Positions 40,663-49,391 of a stretch of DNA of 64,000 nucleotides are shown in pieces. Source of the DNA: Demequina subtropica (GTDB taxonomy: Bacteria; Actinomycetota; Actinomycetes; Actinomycetales; Demequinaceae); NCBI RefSeq assembly GCF_000971235.1, contig NZ_BBMB01000013.1, forward strand, positions 62,001 to 126,000, read 5' to 3'. Below the pieces are notes generated by a model that was not told where the DNA came from, made no database searches, and was given only the letters and a program-made list of their open reading frames with translations. The position numbers were made by a program, and so were the translations under genes. Position 1 is the stretch's first letter; each line of letters starts with the position of its first letter.

Positions 40663-40691
40663 CCTGCGGAACAGGGAGAATGGGAGGCGAG

Positions 40692-40949
40692 ATGAACCAC
40701 GACAAGCAGCGCACCACCCACGTCGTCACTCCGACGCGTGGCATGCCGTCGCAGGACAGCCGTTACCACTGGCGCGTGGTGGACATCCCGAGCGAGATCA
40801 CCCGCTCCGAGGCGCGAGCCCTCCTCACCGAGCAGGCCGAGTACGGGCGGTGGGAGCTCATCCGCTCGCAGCGGTTCGTCGGGGGCGCACGGCGAGTGTG
40901 GCTGCGCAAGCGCGTGATGAACGTGCGCCGCACCGACGACGCGGCCTGA
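40692..40949 (+). CDS. DUF5703 family protein
   Basis: This 85-residue protein carries the actinobacterial DUF5703 core: ITRSEARALLTEQAEYGRWEL followed by a basic GGARRVWLRKRVMNVRR end. It is soluble and basic, and no biochemical role is known. The ATG follows GGGAGGCGAG at good spacing. The gene next to the M20 peptidase and the aldo/keto reductase is a common actinobacterial neighbourhood. Confidence 0.85.
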   Translation: MNHDKQRTTHVVTPTRGMPSQDSRYHWRVVDIPSEITRSEARALLTEQAEYGRWELIRSQRFVGGARRVWLRKRVMNVRRTDDAA

Positions 40950-41022
40950 CGTCCTCCTCTCGGCTCGCTCGCACGTCCGGCGGGTCGCGGGACGATGGAC
41001 GTGCGGCGGTGGCGCGCCACGG

Positions 41023-41028
41023 TAGGTT
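41023..41028 (+). promoter_or_regulatory. leaderless -10 box of the unknown membrane protein gene
   Basis: TAGGTT lies 7 nt before the ATG at 41036, with no ribosome-binding site between. Confidence 0.45.
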
Positions 41029-41035
41029 GCGCTCC

Positions 41036-42103
41036 ATGCCGACGCGCCTGGGACCGACCCGCTCGATGCGGACCTTCTTCCTCGTCCTCACCGGGATGGG
41101 CGCGGTTTTCCTGGTGTTCGCCGTCTTCGCCGCCGCGGAGCAGCGTGGAGCGGCCATCGGCCTTGCCGTCATCGGCGGCGGGTTCGCCGCGGCGTTTCTG
41201 CGGGGTGCGACCAGCTCGGTGGTCGTGCAGGGCGGCAGGGTGCGCGCACGCTCCGGCTTCCTCACCCTCGACGCGCCTGCCAAGGCCGTCTCTTCGCTGC
41301 GGCTCAGCGAGAACGGCCACCAGGTGGTGGTCGAGACGACCACGGGCGCGTCGCTCAAGGTGATGGTCGCGCTCGAGCACGAGGGCCCATGCAGCGCCGC
41401 GTGCCCCACGGTGAGAGATCTGGCTGAGGCGCTCGACCGGAGTCGCGCCGACACCGCGCCGACCGCGTCGCCCGCACCGGTCCCGCGCGTACGCATGCGC
41501 GGCATCGGCTGGACGGACCTGGCGGTCGCGGCGACGGCCGTTGCCGCAGTGCTCTACGGCACCGATGCCGGGCTCTCGGACGCGGACTTCTCGACGCTCG
41601 TGGGACGAGGGCTTGGGACCGCCTTGCTGCTCTGTCCCCTGTGGGCCGCGATGCTGCCGCGGTGGTGGGACTCGCCGGCGGCCTTCTGGCGGTTCGCGGT
41701 GGATCACCCGTACCGCCCGCCGTACCTCGCCGACATCCTCTGGCGCGTGCTGCGAGCGGTGATCCCGGGGTGGCGGCGGCTCGAGGAGGCCGTCGTGGGC
41801 CCGCTCGACCGGCATCTGGATGTCCGCACGCCCGACGGCGAGCTCGCGCTGCATGTCGCACGCGGCTACTACGCCTTCGCCGCCGCAGGTGCACTCCTCG
41901 GCGCTGGCCTCCTGGTGGAGTCCTTCGATGAGGCGTACCCGAGCTATGCGGCCGCATCCGGCGCCACCCAGATCGCCTTGGGGGTCATGTGCGCCGCGTC
42001 GCTCGCCGCGGGCATCGTCGCTGTCCTCCGCGGCCACCCCGCCTGGCTTGTGCCCACCGTCTATCGCCACGATGGCGGGGAGGCGCTCCCCGACGAGGCC
42101 TGA
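41036..42103 (+). CDS. hypothetical multi-pass membrane protein
   Basis: I do not recognise this 355-residue protein. It has two N-terminal helices (about 11-30 and 35-53), a soluble beta-rich segment (about 58-110, resembling a small PH-like sheet with VVVQGGRVRARSG), then helices at about 163-180, 194-212, 283-303 and 312-335. A soluble loop around 215-275 holds HPYRPPYLADILWRVLRAVIPGW. No catalytic motif is visible. The start is supported by TAGGTT 7 nt upstream and no ribosome-binding site. It is convergent with the M20 peptidase gene. Confidence 0.72.
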   Translation: MPTRLGPTRSMRTFFLVLTGMGAVFLVFAVFAAAEQRGAAIGLAVIGGGFAAAFLRGATSSVVVQGGRVRARSGFLTLDAPAKAVSSLRLSENGHQVVVETTTGASLKVMVALEHEGPCSAACPTVRDLAEALDRSRADTAPTASPAPVPRVRMRGIGWTDLAVAATAVAAVLYGTDAGLSDADFSTLVGRGLGTALLLCPLWAAMLPRWWDSPAAFWRFAVDHPYRPPYLADILWRVLRAVIPGWRRLEEAVVGPLDRHLDVRTPDGELALHVARGYYAFAAAGALLGAGLLVESFDEAYPSYAAASGATQIALGVMCAASLAAGIVAVLRGHPAWLVPTVYRHDGGEALPDEA

Positions 42104-42180
42104 AGGCGAAGACGACCACCGCCCAGCCGCCCGCGAGGCACGCGGCGACCCGCGCATCGTCCTCGCGAACGACCAGGACG

Positions 42181-43479
42181 TCAGCAGTCGCTCAGGAACC
42201 GCACCATCACCTCGGTGCCGAACTCCAGCGAGTCGATCGGCACACGCTCGTCGATGCCGTGGAAGAGCCCCGGGAAGTCGAGCTCGGGAGGCAGGCGCAG
42301 CGGCGCGAAGCCGTAGCCCGCGATGCCGAGGGTCGCGAGGTGCTTGTTGTCGGTGCCGCCCATCATCGTGTACGGCAGCACGATCGCGTCCGGGTCGTCG
42401 AACGTCACCGCCTCGATGGCCTTGTGGACCAGCGGGACGTCGAACGGCAGCTCGATCGAGGCCTCGGTGATGTACTGCTCGACCTTGACGTGCGTGCCCG
42501 CGAGCTCCTCGATCTTGCGCAGCACCTGCTCCTGCTGGCCGTGGAGGAAGCGCGAGTCGACGTAGCCGCCCGCGGTGTCGGGGATGACGTTCACCTTGTA
42601 GCCGGCGTCCATCATGGTCGGGTTCGAGGTGTTGCGCAGCGACGCCTCGACCATGCGGCCCACGGCGCCGAGACCCGCGACAAGCCTGTCGACGGTCGCG
42701 GGGTCCGCCGCGTACTCGATGCCCAGCAGGTCCGCGGTACCGCGCAGCAGGTGCTCGGACGTGGGCGAGATCTCCATCGGCCACTCGTAGGCGCCGATGC
42801 GCGCCATCGCGCCACCCAGGTGGGCGACGGCGTTGTCGTGGTGCACCAGCGACCCGTGCCCTTGCACGCCGGAGGCCGCGAGCCGCAGCCACTGCATGCC
42901 CTTCTCCCCCGTCTGGAACAGGTAGACGCGCTTGCCGGCGACCTGGATCGAGAAGCCGCCCACCTCGGACACGGCCTCGGTGGCGCCTCGGAAGTCGTCG
43001 GGGTGGTTCTCGACCATCCACTTGGCGCCGCGGTGGCCGCCGTGCTCCTCGTCGGCGAAGAACGCGATGACGATGTCGCGTGCCGGCTTGACCCCGGCGG
43101 AGATCATCCTCCCGATCGCCGCGAGGTACATTGCGTCGACGCCCTTCATGTCGACGGCGCCGCGGCCCCAGATCATGCCGTCCTTGACCTCGGCGCCGAA
43201 CGGGTCGACCGTCCAGTCCTCCGGGAACGCCGGGACCACATCGAGGTGGCCGTGCAGCACGAGCGGCGGACGCGTGCGGTCGGAGCCCTCCCACAGCGCC
43301 GTGAGCGAGGCGCGCCCGGGCGCCGCCTCGCGGATCACGGGCTCGAGCCCCAGGTCGCTCAGGAACGACGCGACGTACTCGGCTGCGACGCGTTCGCCGG
43401 GACCCTCCGCGTCGCCGTAGTTCGAGGTATCGATGCGCATGAGGTCACGCGCGAGGCGGACGACGTCGGACTCGGTCAT
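42181..43479 (-). CDS. M20/M28-family zinc peptidase (dipeptidase-type)
   Basis: This 432-residue di-zinc hydrolase has the metal and catalytic residues in LHGHLDVVP, GRGAVDMKG and FFADEEHGG, and a final His in HGIDERVPIDSL. The dimerisation domain lies at about 205-320. Family members cleave dipeptides or N-acyl amino acids; the substrate is not determined. TAGCCT lies 7 nt before the ATG on the minus strand. It is 19 nt downstream of the membrane protein gene but has its own promoter-like box. Confidence 0.9.
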   Translation of the reverse strand: MTESDVVRLARDLMRIDTSNYGDAEGPGERVAAEYVASFLSDLGLEPVIREAAPGRASLTALWEGSDRTRPPLVLHGHLDVVPAFPEDWTVDPFGAEVKDGMIWGRGAVDMKGVDAMYLAAIGRMISAGVKPARDIVIAFFADEEHGGHRGAKWMVENHPDDFRGATEAVSEVGGFSIQVAGKRVYLFQTGEKGMQWLRLAASGVQGHGSLVHHDNAVAHLGGAMARIGAYEWPMEISPTSEHLLRGTADLLGIEYAADPATVDRLVAGLGAVGRMVEASLRNTSNPTMMDAGYKVNVIPDTAGGYVDSRFLHGQQEQVLRKIEELAGTHVKVEQYITEASIELPFDVPLVHKAIEAVTFDDPDAIVLPYTMMGGTDNKHLATLGIAGYGFAPLRLPPELDFPGLFHGIDERVPIDSLEFGTEVMVRFLSDC

Positions 43480-43486
43480 GGCGACC

Positions 43487-43492
43487 AGGCTA
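43487..43492 (-). promoter_or_regulatory. leaderless -10 box of the M20 peptidase gene
   Basis: TAGCCT on the minus strand, 7 nt before the ATG at 43479. Confidence 0.45.
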
Positions 43493-43498
43493 GCGGTC

Positions 43499-44899
43499 TC
43501 ACATCACCATGAAGCCGTTGGAGATGACGATTCCCAGCACCACCAGCCCCGCGAGCGAGAGCACGTAGACCAGGCGCCGGTACCCCGCCTTCCACGCGGC
43601 GATCACGATGCATGCGACGGTGCCCGGGATGAGCGCGAGGCCGTACCGCCCGGTGACGTTCGGGAAGTACTGGGGCACGGCGGTGTTGAGGTAGGCCTGC
43701 ATCTGGACGATGGTCGGGTACAGGGCCGTGCCGGCGAGCACCATCCAGCCCAGCGAGCGGCGCGCGGGCTCCTTGGCGCACGCGACGATCACCGCGAAGA
43801 TCGCGCCGATGACCAGCACGTTGAGCAGCCGCGTCCACGCCACCATGAGCGCGACGTTGAGCGGCTCCTGGAGGTAGTAGTCCGAGGACAGGTTGAGGCC
43901 GCTGAACAGCGTCTCGAGCCATTCCGAGCCCGGCAGGCCCAGCACGTCGCGCGTGTTGAGCCCCACGAGCGGGTTCTGCCAGTTCGGGTCGCCGCGCCCG
44001 CCCTGCCAGACCTGCCACAGCGCGTACGGCACCAGGATCGCGGCGGCCATCGCGCCCACGATCGCGGCGTCGCGGCCCCGAGGCCGATGCTGCGTCCAGT
44101 CGCGCACCATGCGGAACGCGAGCAGCGCGCCGAGCGCGATGAACGGGATCGCCGCGATGGTCTTGGTCATGCCCGCGATGCCGGCGAGCGCCGCCGCGAG
44201 CCTCCAGTCCGCATCGTCGTCGACGAAGATGCGCGCCGCTAGCCACACGGCCGAGGCGCCGATCACCACGGTCGCGGCGTCGGGGTTCACGGTCGTGACG
44301 GCATGCAGGACCCGCGGGAACGCCGGCAGCAGCAGGGGCGCGATGATCGCCGCGGCCGGGTCGATGCGCCAGCGCCTCAACGCGATGAACATCACGTGCA
44401 TCCCGAAGCCGAGCCACAGGACGCCGAGCAGGCGCGCAGCGGTCAGGAAGTCGGCCGTCGGGATGAGCGCGTCGACGGCTCGAGCCGGCAGGCCGACCGC
44501 GAGGTAGTACAGCGGCGGATGCGAGAAGTTGTACTGCTGGCCCTCGTAGGGGAACTCCCACGCCTCCGCATGGGCGCCGCACTCGGGGAGCTCGTAGCGC
44601 TCCTGCCCCACGCACGCCCAGGTGTCGCGGATCTCGGGGGCGATGATCGAGCCCGCGTACGGGACCTCGACGTGGGCGGCTCGCCACGCGTAGTCCGCGT
44701 GCGTGGGCTCGTCGATGCGGGACATCGCGGTCCCCGGGCCGAGCACCACCGGCACGACGATCGCGGCGGCGACCGCGAGGTACAGCGCGAGGACCGCGAG
44801 CCGCGAACGGCGCGAGTCGCGGAACGACGCCGCCCACTCCTCCGCCATCCCGAGCCACTCGGAGGGCAGACGGCCCCTCTTCGCGTGCGTGACGGTCAA
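43499..44899 (-). CDS. GT-C-like multi-pass membrane protein (DUF2142-type)
   Basis: This 466-residue protein has about ten hydrophobic helices. The first extracellular loop contains RIDEPTHADYAWRAAHV, an acidic DE motif in the position where GT-C glycosyltransferases bind metal and lipid-phosphate sugars. It also has the loop YNFSHPPLYYLAVG, typical of the DUF2142/mannosyltransferase group. It may add a sugar from a polyprenyl-phosphate donor to a wall polymer. The start is a TTG with GAGGAG 5 nt upstream; no better start exists. The assignment is by motif and topology only. Confidence 0.75.
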   Translation of the reverse strand: MTVTHAKRGRLPSEWLGMAEEWAASFRDSRRSRLAVLALYLAVAAAIVVPVVLGPGTAMSRIDEPTHADYAWRAAHVEVPYAGSIIAPEIRDTWACVGQERYELPECGAHAEAWEFPYEGQQYNFSHPPLYYLAVGLPARAVDALIPTADFLTAARLLGVLWLGFGMHVMFIALRRWRIDPAAAIIAPLLLPAFPRVLHAVTTVNPDAATVVIGASAVWLAARIFVDDDADWRLAAALAGIAGMTKTIAAIPFIALGALLAFRMVRDWTQHRPRGRDAAIVGAMAAAILVPYALWQVWQGGRGDPNWQNPLVGLNTRDVLGLPGSEWLETLFSGLNLSSDYYLQEPLNVALMVAWTRLLNVLVIGAIFAVIVACAKEPARRSLGWMVLAGTALYPTIVQMQAYLNTAVPQYFPNVTGRYGLALIPGTVACIVIAAWKAGYRRLVYVLSLAGLVVLGIVISNGFMVM

Positions 44900-44998
44900 C
44901 GGCGCTCCTCGCGTCGGGTGCGGCGCCGAGGTCCGGCGCGTTCACCGAATCGTAGCGGCGAGCGCAGGGACGATGCGCGCCGCGGCCCCCGGGAACGC

Positions 44999-45030
44999 CG
45001 AAGGCCCCGACCTTGCGGTCGGGGCCTTCG
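44999..45030 (-). terminator. terminator after tRNA-Leu
   Basis: A perfect 14-bp stem (44999-45012 with 45017-45030) closes a TTGC loop, 6 nt beyond the 3-prime end of the tRNA. It separates the tRNA from the membrane protein gene downstream. Confidence 0.75.
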
Positions 45031-45035
45031 TGTGG

Positions 45036-45120
45036 TGTCCGAGGGGGGACTTGAACCCCCACGCCCTATACGGGCACTAGCACCTCAAGCTAGCGCGTCT
45101 GCCAATTCCGCCACCCGGAC
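45036..45120 (-). tRNA. tRNA-Leu (GAG)
   Basis: On the minus strand the 85-nt sequence folds into a class II tRNA. It has a 7-bp acceptor, anticodon stem CTAGC/GCTAG with loop TTGAGGT (anticodon GAG), a long variable arm, and a T stem GGGGG/CCCCC with TTCAAGT. The discriminator is A; CCA is not encoded. It reads CUC/CUU leucine codons. Confidence 0.97.
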
Positions 45121-45247
45121 AGGTGGTCCGAGGTGCTCTTCCGAGCGCCTCAGCGCGAGAAGAACTGTAGCACGGTCTCGGGGCCACCATTTTCACCTTT
45201 GGCGTCCAAGTGCCAGAAATAGGCCGTCTACCAGGGACGCCGCCCGG

Positions 45248-45391
45248 TCATGTGAAGATGCTGACGCCTCCCGGCCCCACGAGCAGCCCGACGACGATGA
45301 GCACGATGCCCCAGAGGATCTGCTTCTGGAACAGCCGGATGATGCCGGCGACGACGAGGATCACGGCGAGGATCCACAGGATGAGCTCCAT
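45248..45391 (-). CDS. GPGG-motif small membrane protein
   Basis: This 47-residue protein has two hydrophobic helices (about 2-20 and 25-38) joined by RLFQKQ, and the family-defining LLVGPGGVSIF end. Such proteins are widespread in actinobacteria, and their function is unknown. GGAAGG lies about 10 nt before the ATG. It is short enough to be missed by standard gene callers. Confidence 0.78.
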   Translation of the reverse strand: MELILWILAVILVVAGIIRLFQKQILWGIVLIVVGLLVGPGGVSIFT

Positions 45392-45624
45392 GGTGGTTCT
45401 ACCTTCCTTCTCTGTCCTTCTTCTGTTGCGGTCATGCGAGTCCCGGGCACTGCGTGGTGGTCAACCGCTTGCGACGCCCCAGGTATTCCCGTCCTCGCTC
45501 ATCGTCGCTCAGAAACGCCTGGCGCGCGCGTCGACGCCTGGGGACCTTCGACCCGCGCGCGCGGGCGCCTCGGCGTAGCGTGAAAGGTGGGTCGCAGGGT
45601 CCGCGCGGATGCAGGGGGTGCGTC

Positions 45625-45996
45625 GTGATCGCGTCGGCGAAGGATGTGGTCGCCACGGTGTTCGTGGCGGGGGCGGCCGCGCTCACGTGGGCGCACGTCA
45701 CGGGCGCGGACCTCCCCTTCACGGACTCGGCGCGCATGACGGCCGGCCTCGTGTTCGTCTTCGGCCTGGGAGCCTGCACCACCGGCTCCGCCGACGCGTG
45801 GGAGTCGGATCCGGCCCGGAAGCGGTGGTACCACCGCGTGGGGTCGCTGCTCAGCATCGTCGCGGTGGCGGCGCTCGTGTGGGCGCTCGTCTCGGGGACC
45901 ACCGAGGCGGTGATCGCGCTCGCGGCGGTCGTGGTGGTGAAGTGGGCGCTCGCGACGGTGCGGCACCTGCTCACGCCGAGGCCGGCGTCCGCCTGA
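45625..45996 (+). CDS. hypothetical small membrane protein
   Basis: This 123-residue protein has four hydrophobic stretches (about 6-24, 33-52, 70-88, 92-110) and a short basic tail. I do not recognise it. The start is the GTG preceded by AGGGGG at 6 nt. Longer upstream frames are Arg-rich and look non-coding. A TAGCGT hexamer about 50 nt upstream (near 45575) could be the -10. It ends 2 nt before the convergent dnaE2 stop. Confidence 0.65.
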   Translation: MIASAKDVVATVFVAGAAALTWAHVTGADLPFTDSARMTAGLVFVFGLGACTTGSADAWESDPARKRWYHRVGSLLSIVAVAALVWALVSGTTEAVIALAAVVVVKWALATVRHLLTPRPASA

Positions 45997-45998
45997 CC

Positions 45999-48900
45999 TC
46001 ACTGGAAGTCCCGGCTCCGCGACGGCACCTTGAGGGACATCGGGGCCAGGTGCTCCGCGACCAGGTTGGTCGCGTTGTCCGCGCGCTCGATCCGGCCGCG
46101 GATGATGAGCGCGGGCGAGCGCCGCGCGACCGCCTGGAACCTCTTCCACACCCCGACCGAGCAGATGACGTTGAGGAAGCCCGTCTCGTCCTCGAGAGAG
46201 ATGAACGTGACGCCGCGGGCGGTGCCCGGGCGTTGACGATGCGTGACCACCCCGGCGACGGTGACGCGCCGCTCCGCCTCATGCGTGAGCACGTCCGCGA
46301 CCCGCAGCACGCCGGCGCGGTCCAGCCCTTCGCGCACGAACATCGTCGGGTAGCCGTCGACCGACACCCCCGAGGCCCACACGTCGGCCACGGCCTCCTC
46401 GACCACGCTCATGCCCGGCAGCATGGGGGCCTGCGCACCCGGCACCGTGCCGGGCAGCGTGTCCGGCCCCTCGCGCGACAGCACACCAGAGGCCCACAGC
46501 CCCTCGCGACGCGTGACGCCGAGCGCCTCGAGCGCGCCAGCCGTCGCGAGCGCCTCCCACTGCGCTGTCGAAAGCCCTCGGTCGGAGCCGAACACCCCCT
46601 GATGAGACGTGCCAGCCTTCCCGGAGACGCCCTTGGGCCTGATGCGCACCCGCCGCGCCATGTCGTGCAGGTCCGTGAACCGCCGCTCCTCACGCGCCCT
46701 CACGATGGCGGCCGCGGCATCGTCCCCGAGCCCCCGCACCGCAGCGAGCCCCATGCGCACCCCGAGCATGCGGTCCACGCGGACCAGGCTCGCCATGTCC
46801 TCGCGCTGCTCCCCCGGCACCGCGAACGGCACCTCGAGCTCCTCGACCCGCGCGAGCACCTCGGAGCGCACCACGCACGGGCGCAGGATCGCCTGACCGT
46901 GGCGGCGCGCGTCCGCGGCGAGCGACTGCGGCGAGTAGAACCCCATGGGCTGCGCCGCGAGCAGGCCGGCGTAGAAGGCCGCGGGACGGTGCACCTTGAG
47001 CCAGCTCGACGCGTAGACCAGGTAGGCGAAGGAGAACGAGTGCGACTCCGGGAAGCCGAAGTCCGAGAACGCCTTGAGCTTGTCGAAGATCTGGTGCGCG
47101 ACGTCCGCGGTGATGCCGCGCTCGTTCGCGCCGACCATGAAGCGCGCGCGCAGCGCCTCCATGCGCTCGGGGCTGCGCTTGGAGCCCATCGCGCGCCGCA
47201 GCTGGTCCGCGAGGGCGCCGTCGAAGCCGGCTGCGTCCATGGCCATCTGCATGAGCTGCTCCTGGAACAGCGGCACCCCGAGGGTCTTGCCCAGCGACTT
47301 CTCGAGCAGCGGGTGCAGGAACGTGACGGGCTCGCGACCTCGCGCCCGGTTGATGTACGGGTGCACCGAGCCGCCCTGGATGGGGCCCGGACGGATGAGA
47401 GCGACCTCGATCACGATGTCGTAGAACCGCCGCGGCCGGAGCCTGGGCAGGGTCGCCATCTGGGCGCGCGACTCGACCTGGAACACCCCGACCGTGTCCG
47501 CGGCGCACAGCAGGTCGTAGACCGCGGGGTCCTCCTGCGGCAGCGAGTGCAGGCCGAGGTCCTCGCCGCGGACCTCCTGCATGTACCGGAACGCGTACTT
47601 GAGCGCCGAGAGCATCCCGAGGCCCAGCAGGTCGAACTTCACCAGGCCCGCATCGGCGCAGTCGTCCTTGTCCCACTGGAGCACGGTGCGGCCGGGCATG
47701 CGTGCCCACTCGACCGGGCAGACGTCGATGACGGGCCGGTCGCACAGCACCATGCCGCCGGGGTGGATGCCCAGGTGGCGCGGGAGCCGCATCAATCGGT
47801 CGGCGAGGTCGAGCACGTTCTCGGGGATGTGGTCGAGCTCCTGCGTGGGCGGCGGCTCGGGCCACATCGCGTCGCGCTGCTTGGCGGCCCACTCCTCCTG
47901 CTTCTCCGGCGGGACCCGCAGCGCGCTCCAGCGGTCGATCGACTTGGACCACGCGTCCTGCTGGCCTACGTCGAAGCCGAGCGCCCGCGCGGCGTCCCGC
48001 ACCGCGGAGCGCGGCCGGTACTGGATGACGTTGGCCACCATCGCGGCATTGATGCGCCCGTGACGCGCGAAGACGTACTGGATCACCTCCTCGCGACGGT
48101 CGGACTCGATGTCGACGTCGATGTCCGGCGGCCCGTCGCGCTCGGGCGCGAGGAAGCGCTCGAACAGCAGCCCGTGCGTGACCGCGTCCACGGCCGTGAC
48201 GCCGAGCGCGAAGCACACGGCGGAGTTGGCCGCCGAGCCGCGGCCCTGGCACAGGATGTCCGCACGCCGGCAGAACGCGACGATGTCCTGGACGATGAGG
48301 AAGTAGCCGGGGAAGTCGAGCGCCTCGATCACCGCGAGCTCGTGCTCGATCTGCTTCCACGCCCCCGGCACCCGCTCCGCATCGGGCGGGCCGTAGCGCT
48401 CGCGCGCGCCGCGATAGGTGAGCTCGCGCAGCCAGGTCGCCTCGGTGTGCCCGGGCGGCACGGGGTACGGCGGCAGGTTCGGGGCGACCAGGTCGAGGTC
48501 GAAGGCGCACTCCGCGGCCAGCCGCGCCGCGGTGGTCACCGCCTGCGGGTGGCGACGATGCCGGAACGCCATCTCGCCCGCGCTGCGCAGGTGCTGGCCG
48601 GGGGACCCCGGCAGCCACCCGTCCATGTCGTCGAGCGAGGACCGCGCACGCACGGCCGCGAGGGCGCCGGCGAGGTCCGCGTCCCGGGGTGTCGCATAGT
48701 GCGCGTTGGTGGTCGCCACGAGCGGTAGCGAGGCGTCGAAGGCGAGATCCGCCAGGGCGGCGTTCACCTCGGAGTCGTACGGGGAGCCCGTGTCGGTGAT
48801 CTCCACCGCCACGCCCTCGCGCCCGAACAGCGCGACCAGCCTGTCGAGCTCCGCGCCCGCGGCCGCATAGCCGTCGCGCGAGACTCCCCCGGGCATCGCC

Positions 48901-49391
48901 GCGCCGCCGGGTCCGGTCAGCGCGGAGCGCACGGCGCCCTTGCGACAACCGGTGAGGACCAGCAGGTCCCCGCCGCCCGCATCGGCGAGCGTCTCGAGCG
49001 TGTAGCGCGCGAGGCCCTTCTCCCCCGTCGCGAGGTGCGCCATGCCGATCGCGTGGCTGAGCCGCGAGTAGCCCCGCGCGCCCCGCGCGAGCACCACGAG
49101 GTGCGACGCGCGTGGATCGGGCACGCCCGTGGGCGGGTCGAGCACGGGCCGCCCACCCGGGCCGTCGACGGCGAGGCTGAGCTCCGCGCCGAACACCGTG
49201 GGCAGCCCGATCCCCTTCGCGGCCCCCGCGAAGCGCACGGCGCCGTAGAGGCCGTCATGATCGGTGATCGCGAGCGCGGTCAGCCCCAGCCGTCCCGCCT
49301 CCGCCGCCATCTCCTCCGGCTGGCTCGCGCCGTCGAGGAAGCTGAAGGCGGAGTGCGCGTGGAGCTCGGCGTACTCGGGAAGGTCAGTCAT
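45999..49391 (-). CDS. dnaE2: error-prone DNA polymerase DnaE2 (ImuC)
   Basis: This 1130-residue C-family polymerase does translesion synthesis in the SOS mutasome. It starts with the PHP-domain motif ELHAHSAFSFLDG. The polymerase active site has CQGRGSAANSAVCF and the acidic PDIDVDIESDRREEV, so catalysis is intact. The C-terminal OB region includes GVVTHRQRPGTARGVTFISLEDETG. The ATG overlaps the imuB stop by 8 nt, so production is tied to the imuA'-imuB transcript and hence to LexA. Confidence 0.95.
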   Translation of the reverse strand: MTDLPEYAELHAHSAFSFLDGASQPEEMAAEAGRLGLTALAITDHDGLYGAVRFAGAAKGIGLPTVFGAELSLAVDGPGGRPVLDPPTGVPDPRASHLVVLARGARGYSRLSHAIGMAHLATGEKGLARYTLETLADAGGGDLLVLTGCRKGAVRSALTGPGGAAMPGGVSRDGYAAAGAELDRLVALFGREGVAVEITDTGSPYDSEVNAALADLAFDASLPLVATTNAHYATPRDADLAGALAAVRARSSLDDMDGWLPGSPGQHLRSAGEMAFRHRRHPQAVTTAARLAAECAFDLDLVAPNLPPYPVPPGHTEATWLRELTYRGARERYGPPDAERVPGAWKQIEHELAVIEALDFPGYFLIVQDIVAFCRRADILCQGRGSAANSAVCFALGVTAVDAVTHGLLFERFLAPERDGPPDIDVDIESDRREEVIQYVFARHGRINAAMVANVIQYRPRSAVRDAARALGFDVGQQDAWSKSIDRWSALRVPPEKQEEWAAKQRDAMWPEPPPTQELDHIPENVLDLADRLMRLPRHLGIHPGGMVLCDRPVIDVCPVEWARMPGRTVLQWDKDDCADAGLVKFDLLGLGMLSALKYAFRYMQEVRGEDLGLHSLPQEDPAVYDLLCAADTVGVFQVESRAQMATLPRLRPRRFYDIVIEVALIRPGPIQGGSVHPYINRARGREPVTFLHPLLEKSLGKTLGVPLFQEQLMQMAMDAAGFDGALADQLRRAMGSKRSPERMEALRARFMVGANERGITADVAHQIFDKLKAFSDFGFPESHSFSFAYLVYASSWLKVHRPAAFYAGLLAAQPMGFYSPQSLAADARRHGQAILRPCVVRSEVLARVEELEVPFAVPGEQREDMASLVRVDRMLGVRMGLAAVRGLGDDAAAAIVRAREERRFTDLHDMARRVRIRPKGVSGKAGTSHQGVFGSDRGLSTAQWEALATAGALEALGVTRREGLWASGVLSREGPDTLPGTVPGAQAPMLPGMSVVEEAVADVWASGVSVDGYPTMFVREGLDRAGVLRVADVLTHEAERRVTVAGVVTHRQRPGTARGVTFISLEDETGFLNVICSVGVWKRFQAVARRSPALIIRGRIERADNATNLVAEHLAPMSLKVPSRSRDFQ

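Noticed and set aside
45454..45624. N-terminal extension of the small membrane protein at 45625
   Set aside because: The upstream part of the frame is Arg-rich and unlike a protein; a ribosome-binding site supports the GTG at 45625.
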